This document shows, piece after piece, positions 34,775 to 43,495 of a stretch of 64,000 bases of DNA (positions are counted from its first letter, which is position 1; the number at the start of each line of letters is the position of its first letter). The position numbers and the translations under genes are program-made. The stretch lies in NCBI GenBank assembly GCA_963926355.1, contig CAWUWW010000001.1:1-64000 (forward strand), read 5' to 3'. The DNA is from SCGC-AAA076-P13 sp963926355. Its GTDB lineage: Bacteria > Pseudomonadota > Gammaproteobacteria > Magnimaribacterales > D2472. The notes under the pieces are model-generated. The model was not told the origin of the DNA. It worked only from the letters and a program-made list of their open reading frames with translations, and made no database searches.

Positions 34775-35854
34775 ATGTTATTTAATCCTTATAAGCTAAA
34801 AAATACTACATTAAGAAATAGAATTGTTATGGCTCCCATGACTAGAAACAAATCTCCTGGAGGAGTTCCCACTAAAGAGGTAATTGATTACTATGAAAGA
34901 AGGGCTAAGGCCGAGGTTGGCCTTATTATTACTGAAGGCATAGAAGTTAGCCATAAGGCCTCTAGCGCCTATCCTGATGTCCCTAGGCTAGACAGTCATG
35001 AGGCAAGAGATGCCTGGAAAGAGGTAGTAAAAGGTATTAAAAAGCATAATGGAGCTGTAGTGGCTCAGTTGTGGCATTGCGGCGGGTTTAGAAAGTTAGG
35101 AATGGGACCAGAACCAGAAGTTCCGGGTTACACTGCCTCAGGTCTTGTAAGGCCTGGAAAAAGAGTGGCACATGAAATGACCATTCAAGATATTAATGAA
35201 ACTATTGCAGCATTTGCTTCAGATGCTAAATTTTGTGAAGAAATTGGCTTTGATGGAGTTGAGATTCATGGAGCCCATGGATATCTTATTGATAATTTCT
35301 TATGGGATGGCACGAATGAAAGAAAAGATATTTTTGGAGATTCGATTGAAGGCCGATCTCAACTTGCCACACAAATTGTTAAGGCAATTAGATCAGAGGT
35401 TAGCAGTGATTTTATAGTCGGACTAAGATTTTCACAATGGAAACAGCAGGACTATGAAGCAAGACTTGCATCATCTCCTGAAGAGCTTAAAAGAGTAATA
35501 TCTCCTCCAGCAGAAGCCGGCTTGGATTATCTTCATTCTAGTATGAGAAGATTTTGGGATAGTGAGTTTGAAGGGTCAGAAGAGAACTTAGCTTACTGGA
35601 CAAAAAAAATTACAGGGTTGCCAACTATTAGTGTTGGGAGTGTAGGCCTCGATTCTGATTTTATTGATATGAGCGCTCCTGCATCACCTACAAATATTAA
35701 TAGAGCTATTGATGATATAACAAATAGTAAATATGACATGGTTGCAGTTGGAAGAGCTCTTATTGCCGATCATGAATGGGTAATTAAGATGAAGGAAGGA
35801 AGAATTGGAGATGTTATTCCCTATACCAAAGAAGCTTTGTTTAAACTTTATTAA
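34775..35854 (+). CDS. Old Yellow Enzyme family NADH:flavin oxidoreductase
   Basis: These FMN-containing TIM-barrel enzymes reduce activated C=C bonds. It has 359 residues. The N terminus LFNPYKLKNTTLRNRIVMAPMTRN is typical; the active-site strand EIHGAHGYLIDNFL carries the substrate-binding histidine pair and the tyrosine, followed by NERKDIFGDSIEGR. The C terminus AVGRALIADHEW matches the phosphate-binding end. No FeS cluster or second flavin domain is present, so it is the short form. It probably acts with the adjacent crotonase on one CoA-linked or free unsaturated compound. Its TAA overlaps the fabB stop by 4 nt. Confidence 0.9.
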   Translation: MLFNPYKLKNTTLRNRIVMAPMTRNKSPGGVPTKEVIDYYERRAKAEVGLIITEGIEVSHKASSAYPDVPRLDSHEARDAWKEVVKGIKKHNGAVVAQLWHCGGFRKLGMGPEPEVPGYTASGLVRPGKRVAHEMTIQDINETIAAFASDAKFCEEIGFDGVEIHGAHGYLIDNFLWDGTNERKDIFGDSIEGRSQLATQIVKAIRSEVSSDFIVGLRFSQWKQQDYEARLASSPEELKRVISPPAEAGLDYLHSSMRRFWDSEFEGSEENLAYWTKKITGLPTISVGSVGLDSDFIDMSAPASPTNINRAIDDITNSKYDMVAVGRALIADHEWVIKMKEGRIGDVIPYTKEALFKLY

Positions 35855-37059
35855 TATTTACTAAGAACTAAGCTGGCATTAGTTCCGCCAAATCCAAAAG
35901 AATTACTTAAAACAGAATTTACTTCTTTAGATAAAGTTTCAGTAGCTATGTTTAGGCCTAATGCTTCTTCACATAACTCATCTATATTAATTGATGGTGC
36001 AATAAAATTATCTCTTAACATCATTATGGAATATATTGCTTCTTGAGCGCCTGTTGCACCTAATGAATGCCCCGTCATTGATTTGGTAGAGCTTATAATG
36101 GGAGAATCATTTTTAAATAAATTCTTAATGGCATTTAATTCAGCAATATCACCTACTGGAGTACTCGTTCCATGTGTATTTATATAATCAACAGAAGATC
36201 CAAAGTTATTAAGAGCGCCCTCCATACATCTTAGAGCTCCCTCTCCTGATGGTGCTACCATGTCATGACCATCTGACGTTGCAAAATATCCTGACATTCT
36301 TGCTAGAATATTGGCGTTCCTCTTTTTAGCATGCTCTTCCTCTTCTAGAATAAGGATTCCAGATCCTCCTGAAATTACAAATCCATCTCTATTTTTATCA
36401 TAAGCTCTAGAAGCTTTTGAAGGAGTATCGTTAAAGTTTGATGAGAGGGCACCCATAGCATCAAATAAATTAGAAGAACTCCAGTGAAGGTCTTCTGCGC
36501 CTCCAGCTATTATTATGTCTTGCTGACCAGATTTAATTAAGTCTGTTGCATGACCTATACAGTGTGCACTGGTGGCACAAGCTGAAGAGATTGAGTAATT
36601 GATTCCTTTTAGTTTAAACGCAGTCCCCAATATTGCAGAAATAGAACTACCCATGGTTTTTGTAACAGCATAAGGTCCAATTCTTTTAGGTCCTTTCTCT
36701 CTTGTAATATCTGAGGTTGCAACCATAACTCTCGTAGATGAGCCTCCGGAGCCAGCAACAATTCCTGTTCGTGGTGAATTTAAATGATTTTCATCAAGGC
36801 CAGACATTTCAAGCGCATCTTTTGCGGCAAGGTAGGCGTATGCTGAAGCTTCTCCCATAAACCTAAATAATTTTCTATCTATTAATTCAGCAAAATCTAA
36901 GTCAACCGATCCAGATACCTGGCTTCTGAAACCCATATCTGAATACGAATCATTTTTGGTAATCCCAGAGGTACCTTCTTGGAGGCTTTTAAGAACCTCA
37001 TCATAGGTATTGCCTATGCAAGATTTAATACCAACACCTGTTACTACTACATTTTTCAT
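35851..37059 (-). CDS. fabB: 3-oxoacyl-[acyl-carrier-protein] synthase I
   Basis: FabB elongates fatty acids, including the unsaturated intermediate made by FabA. It has 402 residues (E. coli 406). The Cys-His-His triad is Cys161 (SSACATSAH), His296 (NTHGTSTP) and His331 (MTGHSLGATGA). Pairing with fabA 3 nt upstream supports FabB rather than FabF. Its stop codon is embedded in that of the convergent flavin enzyme. Confidence 0.95.
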   Translation of the reverse strand: MKNVVVTGVGIKSCIGNTYDEVLKSLQEGTSGITKNDSYSDMGFRSQVSGSVDLDFAELIDRKLFRFMGEASAYAYLAAKDALEMSGLDENHLNSPRTGIVAGSGGSSTRVMVATSDITREKGPKRIGPYAVTKTMGSSISAILGTAFKLKGINYSISSACATSAHCIGHATDLIKSGQQDIIIAGGAEDLHWSSSNLFDAMGALSSNFNDTPSKASRAYDKNRDGFVISGGSGILILEEEEHAKKRNANILARMSGYFATSDGHDMVAPSGEGALRCMEGALNNFGSSVDYINTHGTSTPVGDIAELNAIKNLFKNDSPIISSTKSMTGHSLGATGAQEAIYSIMMLRDNFIAPSINIDELCEEALGLNIATETLSKEVNSVLSNSFGFGGTNASLVLSKY

Positions 37060-37062
37060 AAG

Positions 37063-37587
37063 TTAAAAATTACTTGGATCATTAAATAAGCCTACTTTAA
37101 GTTTTTCAGCATTGTAAATTTCTTTATCATCAACAAACATTTTACCATTAGCAACACCAAGGATAGCCCCCCGATTAATTATCCTTTTAATATCTATTTC
37201 ATACCTAACTATTTTTGCAGAAGGTAGCACTTGACCAGAGAATTTAATTTTTTCCGCACCTAACGCTCTTCCAATACCAGGAAGTCCTGACCATAAAAGG
37301 TAGAAGCCTAGTAGTTGCCACATAGCATCAAGTCCTAGGCAACCTGGCATAACAGGATCTTTTTTAAAATGACAATCAAAAAACCATAAATCAGGATTAA
37401 TATTTAAAAGTGCTGTGATATTTCCTTTTTGAAACTCACCACCAAAATTATCAATATTAGAGATTTCATCAAACATTAACATTTGATCTGCTGGCAATCT
37501 TCCATCTCCCTCATTGGTAAAAAGATTTCCATTAGAACATTCAATTAACTCTTCTTTTGAGTAGCTTTTTTGTGGTTTAAAGCTCAT
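37063..37587 (-). CDS. fabA: 3-hydroxydecanoyl-[ACP] dehydratase/isomerase
   Basis: FabA makes trans-2-decenoyl-ACP and isomerises it to cis-3, the branch point to unsaturated fatty acids. It has 174 residues (E. coli 172). The catalytic pair is His73 (in FFDCHFKKDPVMPG) and Asp87 (GCLGLDAMWQ). It overlaps the ispB stop by 4 nt and precedes fabB by 3 nt, a tight three-gene unit. The adjacent presence of fabA and fabB indicates anaerobic-type unsaturated fatty acid synthesis. Confidence 0.97.
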   Translation of the reverse strand: MSFKPQKSYSKEELIECSNGNLFTNEGDGRLPADQMLMFDEISNIDNFGGEFQKGNITALLNINPDLWFFDCHFKKDPVMPGCLGLDAMWQLLGFYLLWSGLPGIGRALGAEKIKFSGQVLPSAKIVRYEIDIKRIINRGAILGVANGKMFVDDKEIYNAEKLKVGLFNDPSNF

Positions 37588-38537
37588 TTCTTCCTGTGCA
37601 TTGCTGAATTAACTAATTCTATCATTTCTTTACTTATAGTTTTATCTTCTATTAAATTTGCAGACTTTGAAGCCTCTTTTATATACTTAAAAGCAAGCAT
37701 TTCAGTTTCTTTAATGCCATCAAGCTTACTGATTAACTTAAACGCATTTTTTTGATTAAGGTTTTTTTTACCTAGGAAAGATTCAAGTTTTATTTTTTCT
37801 GACTCATCTGCATTTTTGTAAGCAAAAAAGAAAGGGTAGGTAACTTTGCCTTCTCTTAGATCCTGAAAAACTGGTTTTCCAATAACAGCCGCATCTTCTG
37901 AATAGTCTAATAAATCATCTTTTATTTGAAATACTACTCCTAGATTCTTTGAGCAGTTTGTAATATTTTTTCTATATCTAGAATCAGCATCTGCAAGAAT
38001 AGCCCCACACTTCGCAGCAGCCTCAAACAATCTCCCCGTTTTAAAATAGCTAATGTCTTCTAAGTTTTTTAATGTTATTTTTTTATTATTCAATGCATCA
38101 AGCTGAATGAGTTCACCTTTAGAAATATCATTTGTTGCTTTAGCAAGCTCCTCTAGTATCTTGTCATCCCCAAGTTCAACCATGAGCATAAAGGCCTTAG
38201 AATAAATATAATCACCAATCAAAACTCCATGAGAGTTTGACCATATATTGTTTACAGATTTTATTCCTCTTCTTGTGGGTGATTCATCTACCACATCGTC
38301 ATGAACCAGAGTGGCTGTATGAAGAAGCTCAATAATAGCTGCTAGTTTTAATCTTTTCTTTCCTTTCTTTCTATTTATGGATGAGGCAACAAGGCTCAAC
38401 CTCGCTCTTAATTGCTTTCCATTTGATTTAAAAATATATTTATAAAGATCTGAAATAGTCTTCTCTTCAATGATTTCATTTTTAATTAGACTCTTTACAA
38501 CAGCAAGTTCTTTTTGTATTAATTGATGTTTTGGCAT
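37584..38537 (-). CDS. ispB: Octaprenyl diphosphate synthase-like polyprenyl synthetase
   Basis: Trans-polyprenyl synthases build the isoprenoid side chain of ubiquinone from FPP and IPP. It has 317 residues. The first aspartate-rich motif is DDVVD at 80-84 followed by SPTRRG; the second is DDLLD at 207-211. Divergence from rplU-rpmA is the classical ispB location. Chain length cannot be read reliably from sequence, so octaprenyl is by synteny. Cotranscription with fabA-fabB is unusual compared with E. coli. Confidence 0.92.
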   Translation of the reverse strand: MPKHQLIQKELAVVKSLIKNEIIEEKTISDLYKYIFKSNGKQLRARLSLVASSINRKKGKKRLKLAAIIELLHTATLVHDDVVDESPTRRGIKSVNNIWSNSHGVLIGDYIYSKAFMLMVELGDDKILEELAKATNDISKGELIQLDALNNKKITLKNLEDISYFKTGRLFEAAAKCGAILADADSRYRKNITNCSKNLGVVFQIKDDLLDYSEDAAVIGKPVFQDLREGKVTYPFFFAYKNADESEKIKLESFLGKKNLNQKNAFKLISKLDGIKETEMLAFKYIKEASKSANLIEDKTISKEMIELVNSAMHRKK

Positions 38538-38560
38538 GATTGGATATTAATTAAAGCAAA

Positions 38561-38590
38561 ATTATACATAAGTATTGATAAATTCTTCAT
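38561..38590 (-). promoter_or_regulatory. Candidate ispB-fabA-fabB promoter
   Basis: On the minus strand a perfect TATAAT occupies 38566-38561. A weak -35 (TGAAGA, 38589-38584) lies 17 nt upstream. The predicted start is about 17 nt before the ispB ATG. It overlaps the oppositely directed rplU promoter. Confidence 0.5.
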
Positions 38591-38603
38591 TAAAGCGTAT
38601 ATT
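38575..38603 (+). promoter_or_regulatory. rplU-rpmA promoter
   Basis: TTGATA (38575-38580), a 17-nt spacer and TATATT (38598-38603): five of six bases match consensus in each box. The predicted start near 38610 leaves a leader of about 17 nt. Its -35 region lies inside the opposing ispB promoter, so the two may interfere. Confidence 0.8.
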
Positions 38604-38626
38604 TTGCCACCTTTAGGGATATAAAT

Positions 38627-38947
38627 ATGTACGCAGTAATAGAATCGGGTGGAAAACAACACAAAATCGAGAAAGGTATGTACTTACCTGTTGATTTATT
38701 GAAAGACGAGCCTGGAACAAAAATAACTTTTGAAAACGTATTGTTATATGTTGATGATACTAATGTTGAAATTGGTCAACCTTATCTATCTAACGTTACA
38801 GTTACGGCAGAAATTCTTGACGTTGTTAAGTCTGATAAAATTTCTATTCTTCGTTTTAGAAGAAGAAAGCACAGCATGACAAGAATTGGTCATAGAGCTA
38901 GGCATTCACAAGTTGAAATTAAAGACATTAAATTAGAGAGTAAATAA
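38627..38947 (+). CDS. rplU: 50S ribosomal protein L21
   Basis: L21 binds 23S rRNA together with L20. It has 106 residues, opening MYAVIESGGKQHKIEKG, with ILRFRRRKHSMTRIGHRA near the end. It forms the conserved trio rplU-rpmA-obgE and overlaps rpmA by 1 nt (TAATG). Confidence 0.98.
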   Translation: MYAVIESGGKQHKIEKGMYLPVDLLKDEPGTKITFENVLLYVDDTNVEIGQPYLSNVTVTAEILDVVKSDKISILRFRRRKHSMTRIGHRARHSQVEIKDIKLESK

Positions 38948-39204
38948 TGGCACATAAGAAAGCAGGTGGTTCCACTAAAAATGGAAGAGATTCCAACGCC
39001 AAGAGGCTTGGTGTTAAAAGATACGGTGGACAAGTAGTCAAAGCTGGTGAGATCTTAATTCGTCAAAGAGGCACTAATACTCATCCAGGTATCAATGTCG
39101 GAATTGGTAAAGATGACACGTTATTTGCTAAGGCTCCTGGTGTAGTTCAGTTTACTTATAAAGGACCTAAAAGCAGAAAAACAGCGAACGTTATTTCTCA
39201 ATAA
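38947..39204 (+). CDS. rpmA: 50S ribosomal protein L27
   Basis: L27 reaches the peptidyl-transferase centre with its N-terminal tail. It has 85 residues, beginning MAHKKAGGSTKNGRDSNAKR, the standard form without the cleavable N-terminal extension of Firmicutes. RQRGTNTHPGINVGIGKDDT is also diagnostic. It sits 14 nt before obgE. Confidence 0.98.
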   Translation: MAHKKAGGSTKNGRDSNAKRLGVKRYGGQVVKAGEILIRQRGTNTHPGINVGIGKDDTLFAKAPGVVQFTYKGPKSRKTANVISQ

Positions 39205-39218
39205 CGCTCTCTTAAATC

Positions 39219-40241
39219 ATGAATTTTATAGACGAGGCCTTTCTCGAAGTTAGGGCAGGGAACGGTGGTGCTGGAGCATCTAGTTTTCGAAGAGAAAAGT
39301 TTATACCTTTTGGCGGCCCCGACGGAGGGGATGGCGGAAAGGGTGCCAATATCGTCTTTAGAGTTAATAGAAACAAAAATACATTAATCGATTTTCAAAA
39401 TCAAAGAGTTTTTATTGCCAAAAATGGCAGACCTGGGTCTGGGAAAGATAAATCTGGAGCGGCAGCTGAAGATTTAATAATAGATATACCTAAAGGTACT
39501 GTTATTTATGATGATATTTCTAATGATGAATTATTAGATTGCTGTGATGATGGTGCTTTATATATCTTAGCCAAGGGTGGTGACGGTGGTCAGGGTAATG
39601 CGCGTTTTAAATCAAGCAGAAATCAAGCTCCTAGAAAATTTACACTTGGCTTTGAGGGTGAAGTTCGTTTTATAAGGCTAGAGCTAAAATCTTTAGCTGA
39701 TGTTGGTTTAGTTGGGTTCCCTAATGCAGGAAAGTCTACTTTTTTAAATAAAGTTTCTTCAGCAAAACCGAAAATAGGTAGCTATCCTTTCACCACTTTA
39801 AGACCCCACTTAGGAACTATAGAAGGGTCAGACTCTAGTTTTGTTATAGCTGACATACCTGGCTTAATTGAAGGCGCCTCTGAAGGCGCTGGTTTAGGGA
39901 TAAAGTTTTTACAACATATATCAAGAACGGGTTTGCTTTTAATATTTGTGGATCTTTACTCATCAGATGATCTTGCGCCAACAGAGCAAATAAGGCTTCT
40001 TAAAAATGAACTAAGTGCATATAAAGAGGATTTAACTCAAAAGGTTTCCTGGGTTGTTTGTAATAAAATAGACTTAATCAATGAAGATGAGCGTATGAGC
40101 CATTCTAAGGACATTCAAGACGCTTTAAACATATCTGTGGAAGATATATTCTTTATATCTGCTGCAACAGGAGAGGGCACGAAAAAACTGCTCCAATCAC
40201 TTGAAGAAGTTATTTCACAAAGTAAATTAGATTTAAACTAG
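39219..40241 (+). CDS. obgE: Obg/CgtA ribosome-assembly GTPase
   Basis: Obg GTPases act in late 50S assembly and in stress signalling. The glycine-rich Obg fold occupies about 1-158 (GGDGGKGANI, GGDGGQGNARF), and the G domain follows with the P-loop GFPNAGKST at 166-174, DIPGLIEGASEG for G3 and NKID for G4. It has 340 residues; E. coli Obg (390) has an extra acidic C-terminal tail that is absent here. Its last 9 nt overlap the end of the convergent rpsT. Confidence 0.97.
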   Translation: MNFIDEAFLEVRAGNGGAGASSFRREKFIPFGGPDGGDGGKGANIVFRVNRNKNTLIDFQNQRVFIAKNGRPGSGKDKSGAAAEDLIIDIPKGTVIYDDISNDELLDCCDDGALYILAKGGDGGQGNARFKSSRNQAPRKFTLGFEGEVRFIRLELKSLADVGLVGFPNAGKSTFLNKVSSAKPKIGSYPFTTLRPHLGTIEGSDSSFVIADIPGLIEGASEGAGLGIKFLQHISRTGLLLIFVDLYSSDDLAPTEQIRLLKNELSAYKEDLTQKVSWVVCNKIDLINEDERMSHSKDIQDALNISVEDIFFISAATGEGTKKLLQSLEEVISQSKLDLN

Positions 40242-40496
40242 GTCTTTAACAGCTTTAGAAAGTCTGCTCTTAGTTCTAGCAGCAGCATTCTTATGAATTA
40301 CTTTTTTTGATGCTGATGAGTCTAAGACTTTTTCAGCTTTAGTAAGTAGCTCTTTAGCTTTAACAGAATCTTTAGCCTCAATGCTTGCACGAACAGCTTT
40401 AACAGCAGTTCTTACCATTGATCTTTGAGCATGCCTTAACTTGTATGTTTCAGCGTTTTGTTTTGCTCTTTTTATAGATTGTTTTGTGTTAGCCAT
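40233..40496 (-). CDS. rpsT: 30S ribosomal protein S20
   Basis: S20 is a helical-bundle protein of the 30S body. It has 87 residues with MANTKQSIKRAKQNAETYKL and HKNAAARTKSRLSKAVKDL. It is transcribed alone from its own promoter, with a leader of about 18 nt. Its 3' end overlaps obgE by 9 nt, and no terminator is visible between them. Confidence 0.97.
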   Translation of the reverse strand: MANTKQSIKRAKQNAETYKLRHAQRSMVRTAVKAVRASIEAKDSVKAKELLTKAEKVLDSSASKKVIHKNAAARTKSRLSKAVKDLV

Positions 40497-40520
40497 AATA
40501 GTTTTAATTTTTGAAATCGT

Positions 40521-40549
40521 AGTTTAATGAGCAAACAGCTCTATGTCTA
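40521..40549 (-). promoter_or_regulatory. rpsT promoter
   Basis: On the minus strand TAGACA (40549-40544, five of six to TTGACA), a 17-nt spacer and TAAACT (40526-40521, four of six). The start is predicted about 18 nt before the rpsT ATG. Elsewhere in the 40497-40627 gap I see only the TonB-receptor terminator. Confidence 0.65.
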
Positions 40550-40581
40550 TATATTTCTGATAAATAATAAAAAGCGTAAGC

Positions 40582-40611
40582 AAAAAAAGGCAGCTATAAA
40601 GCTGCCTTTTT
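40582..40611 (-). terminator. Intrinsic terminator of the TonB-dependent receptor gene
   Basis: AAAAGGCAGCT (40585-40595) pairs with AGCTGCCTTTT (40600-40610) around ATAA, followed in the minus direction by a run of seven T. This is the strongest intrinsic terminator in the window. Its T-rich flank on the other side may allow weak function on the plus strand. Confidence 0.9.
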
Positions 40612-40627
40612 AAAGATTACAAATATC

Positions 40628-43297
40628 TTACTTGGTTATCTTTATTCCTACGTAAACCATCTGACCTCTTGGGTCATGATGTTTAGCATCATAACTAAAG
40701 TTAGCAGCGTCATAAACAATTGGCGCTGATTCGTCAGTAGCATTGTTGATTCCTGCTGACAGTTTTACATTGTAGTTAGACACTTCCATATCATAAGAAT
40801 ATCTAAGGTCTAAAGTAGTAAAGCTATCGATATCTTGGCTAAATCCTCTTGAGGTAGCAAGCGCATCAAGTGCTCTTGTTGTCTCATATTCAGAAATCAT
40901 TCTGATGAAGGCAGCAAAGTTATGGTCGCCGTTAGATAATTTAGCTGAAATTACTGATTTAGTTTCAGGCATAGATCTTGCAAAGTTGCTATAGTTAAAA
41001 AGACCAACAACATCTTTCATTCCGCCTGTACCATTTGGTATTTCATAACTAAGCATACGAGCTGTATTGAAACCAACAGAAGCTTCACCCCATTCTGTAT
41101 CAAAGTTATACGAACCTTCGATATCAAGACCTTTTGCATCTACATTCTCCGCATTAAGATATTGAGTTGTAACACCAGCTAGAACCCCATTAAGTCTTTT
41201 TATGTCAGGATCAGATGGATTTGAAACAATTTTACCTTGAGCATTTTCAATAGTAATAACATCTTCATAAGCAATACTCCAGTAATCTACAGATAAAGAA
41301 GTTTGATCATTTGGTGTCCATACTGCTCCAAAGTTAGTATTGTTTGAAGTTTCTGGCTCTAAGTCAGGGTTATGTGCAACAGCAACTCTTATGAAAGCCG
41401 TTGAGCCTTTACGTGTTCCATCAGGATTGAAATCTTGAAGACCCTGAAGTGAAACTAAAGAAGTTGATAGTTGAGATAACGAAGCTTCTCTAAACGAAGT
41501 ACTGTAAGAGCCTCTTAAGACAAGATCATCATTCATTTGATATCTCACAGAAACCTTAGGATTAAATGTTGAGTCATCCGTAAGACTTTCATATCTCAAC
41601 GCACCTATAACTTGGAGCTTATCACTCATATCTTTAGATGCTTCAACAAATAATGCTGTTGATTTTCTGCTGTTTTTATTCTCTAAACCACCACCTAAGA
41701 ATATTAGATCTGATTGTTGAGTGATACTTCCATCAGGACCAAAAACAGCCTTTGATGCATCATTTCTTTCAACGCTATAACCTTCTTTTTTCATTTGAAG
41801 ACCAGTAGCGAAATCAACGCCACGTTTTGTAGTTCCAGTTACTAGGAAATCTAAAACCATCAAATCAGCAACCGTTGTTCTCTCTTCCCCAGAGGAAATA
41901 TGAGCGATTAATGAATCTGAGTTAAGTGAATTATCAAATAGATTCCATGTTTCTGTACCGCTAACACCACCAACACCGTTAATAGCTGCATTAAATCTTG
42001 ATGTGCTTGTATCAGGTTGGAAGTATGAGTGAACTTGCTCACTGTCAGTAAAATGAATATCCCAGTCATGACCGCTAGCTAGTGTTCCATTTAGACCAAG
42101 TGAAATTCTTTCATTTGTATTCTGTCTTGGAGCATTTGGAGACTCGTATGCAGAACCTAAAGCTCTTCCTATCCATAAAATAGGATATGAAAAAGGACTA
42201 CCAGCAACGCCAGGCATAATTGGCTTACCTAAGTAAGATAGGGCAGGGTATGAAGGTGATTGAGGATTATCAAGCACATCAATATCTGTCGCCATGTAGT
42301 CAATTTCAAAATTTACACCATTATCAAAAGATGTTTTTGATGAAACGTAAACACTTGAATGTTCTTCAGTGTTTACTAGATTAAATCTGTCACCATAATA
42401 AAAACCACATCTTGTTCCGCCACTAAGCCCAGGAGCTGGAGCGGCTTGAGGCAATAAAACACCTTTATTAGCAACACAATTTGCATCAGGAATTGATTCG
42501 TAAATATTATATGTACCCGCATAAGGGCCACTATTAACTGTCGTTAAAGGGCTTGCTCCAGGTATCGGTAAAATCAAGAAGCTATTGCCAAGTCCACTTA
42601 TTGCTAATTCAGAATATTTTGCCAATTCTGTTCCAGCTAAAGGAGATCTATCTAATTGGCTGTATGCCAAAACAAGATTAGTATTTCCCATTTTTTTACC
42701 TGCGATAACACCCATATAGTCATCAGTTTGGTCACCCATATCAGTATTTTGTTGAGATAAGTTAAACTCGACACCGTCAAAGTCTCTTCTTAGAATAAAG
42801 TTAACAACACCTGCAACAGCATCTGAGCCGTATACAGAAGCAGCACCTTCTTTAAGAACTTCAACTCTTTGAGTAGCAATTGTTGGAATCATATTCGTAT
42901 CAACAAACACAGCCCCATCATTAGAAGTCCCGGCAGCAATAGTTTGTCTTCGACCATCAACTAACACCAATGTTGATGATAGACCAAGACCTCTAAGGTT
43001 TACATTTGAAGTTCCCTGTGTGGAACCTGCTGTAAATGAGTCTGGATTATTTTCAGATCCTGAGTCAACAGATAGATTTCTTATTATATCTGCAGTAGTT
43101 GTAGCTCCCAAGTCCTCAATAGTATCTCTACCGATGATCGATACTGGAGAAGCTCCATCAGTCGCACTTCCTTTTAGATAAGAGCCCGTAACAACTACCT
43201 CTTCAACCGCTTCATTATCCTGAGCAACAACTGCAAATGCTGTAAATAGCAATGCAACCGAGCATAGGGTATTAAAAGTATTTTGTAATTTATTCAT
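40628..43297 (-). CDS. TonB-dependent outer-membrane receptor
   Basis: The 889-residue protein has a signal peptide (about 1-25, cleaved near VVAQ), a TonB box EEVVVTG at 32-38, and a plug domain to about 175 with NLRGLGLSSTLVLVDGRR and EVLKEGAASVYGSDAVAGVV. A 22-strand-type barrel follows, ending in HHDPRGQMVYVGIKITK with the terminal segment typical of outer-membrane barrels. Such receptors import siderophores, vitamin B12, glycans or peptides; substrate cannot be told from sequence. It is a single-gene unit between rpsT and ssrA with its own promoter and terminator, in contrast to its tightly packed neighbours. Confidence 0.95.
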   Translation of the reverse strand: MNKLQNTFNTLCSVALLFTAFAVVAQDNEAVEEVVVTGSYLKGSATDGASPVSIIGRDTIEDLGATTTADIIRNLSVDSGSENNPDSFTAGSTQGTSNVNLRGLGLSSTLVLVDGRRQTIAAGTSNDGAVFVDTNMIPTIATQRVEVLKEGAASVYGSDAVAGVVNFILRRDFDGVEFNLSQQNTDMGDQTDDYMGVIAGKKMGNTNLVLAYSQLDRSPLAGTELAKYSELAISGLGNSFLILPIPGASPLTTVNSGPYAGTYNIYESIPDANCVANKGVLLPQAAPAPGLSGGTRCGFYYGDRFNLVNTEEHSSVYVSSKTSFDNGVNFEIDYMATDIDVLDNPQSPSYPALSYLGKPIMPGVAGSPFSYPILWIGRALGSAYESPNAPRQNTNERISLGLNGTLASGHDWDIHFTDSEQVHSYFQPDTSTSRFNAAINGVGGVSGTETWNLFDNSLNSDSLIAHISSGEERTTVADLMVLDFLVTGTTKRGVDFATGLQMKKEGYSVERNDASKAVFGPDGSITQQSDLIFLGGGLENKNSRKSTALFVEASKDMSDKLQVIGALRYESLTDDSTFNPKVSVRYQMNDDLVLRGSYSTSFREASLSQLSTSLVSLQGLQDFNPDGTRKGSTAFIRVAVAHNPDLEPETSNNTNFGAVWTPNDQTSLSVDYWSIAYEDVITIENAQGKIVSNPSDPDIKRLNGVLAGVTTQYLNAENVDAKGLDIEGSYNFDTEWGEASVGFNTARMLSYEIPNGTGGMKDVVGLFNYSNFARSMPETKSVISAKLSNGDHNFAAFIRMISEYETTRALDALATSRGFSQDIDSFTTLDLRYSYDMEVSNYNVKLSAGINNATDESAPIVYDAANFSYDAKHHDPRGQMVYVGIKITK

Positions 43298-43340
43298 TAA
43301 GATATCCCCCGATATTTTATTATTTTATTGTTTTTTATTA

Positions 43341-43365
43341 CAAGCTAATAAGATTTACTAGCTTG
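43341..43365 (-). promoter_or_regulatory. Stem-loop in the receptor mRNA leader
   Basis: CAAGCTA (43341-43347) and TAGCTTG (43359-43365) pair perfectly over an 11-nt loop, in the middle of a leader of about 95 nt. A GGGGGAT purine block lies just before the ATG. The stem may stabilise the message or take part in regulation; no known riboswitch is recognised. Confidence 0.4.
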
Positions 43366-43398
43366 CCATGTGCAAAAATTAACACCTTTATTGCATTT

Positions 43399-43426
43399 AG
43401 TATAGATAATTTATATATATATTCAA
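43399..43426 (-). promoter_or_regulatory. Candidate TonB-receptor promoter
   Basis: On the minus strand TTGAAT (43426-43421), a 16-nt AT-alternating spacer and TATACT (43404-43399). The predicted start near 43392 gives an untranslated leader of about 95 nt, the longest inferred for a protein gene here. No convincing Fur box is seen. Confidence 0.6.
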
Positions 43427-43471
43427 TAGACATTTTTAAAACACCTATTTATAAGAGATTGCAATTCTATG

Positions 43472-43490
43472 AGAAAGCCCCTTGCGGGGC
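43472..43490 (-). terminator. ssrA intrinsic terminator
   Basis: On the minus strand GCCCC-GCAA-GGGGC followed by TTTCTC, 6 nt after the tmRNA CCA end. The stem is short but all G-C. It separates ssrA from the receptor promoter. Confidence 0.75.
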
Positions 43491-43495
43491 ATATT

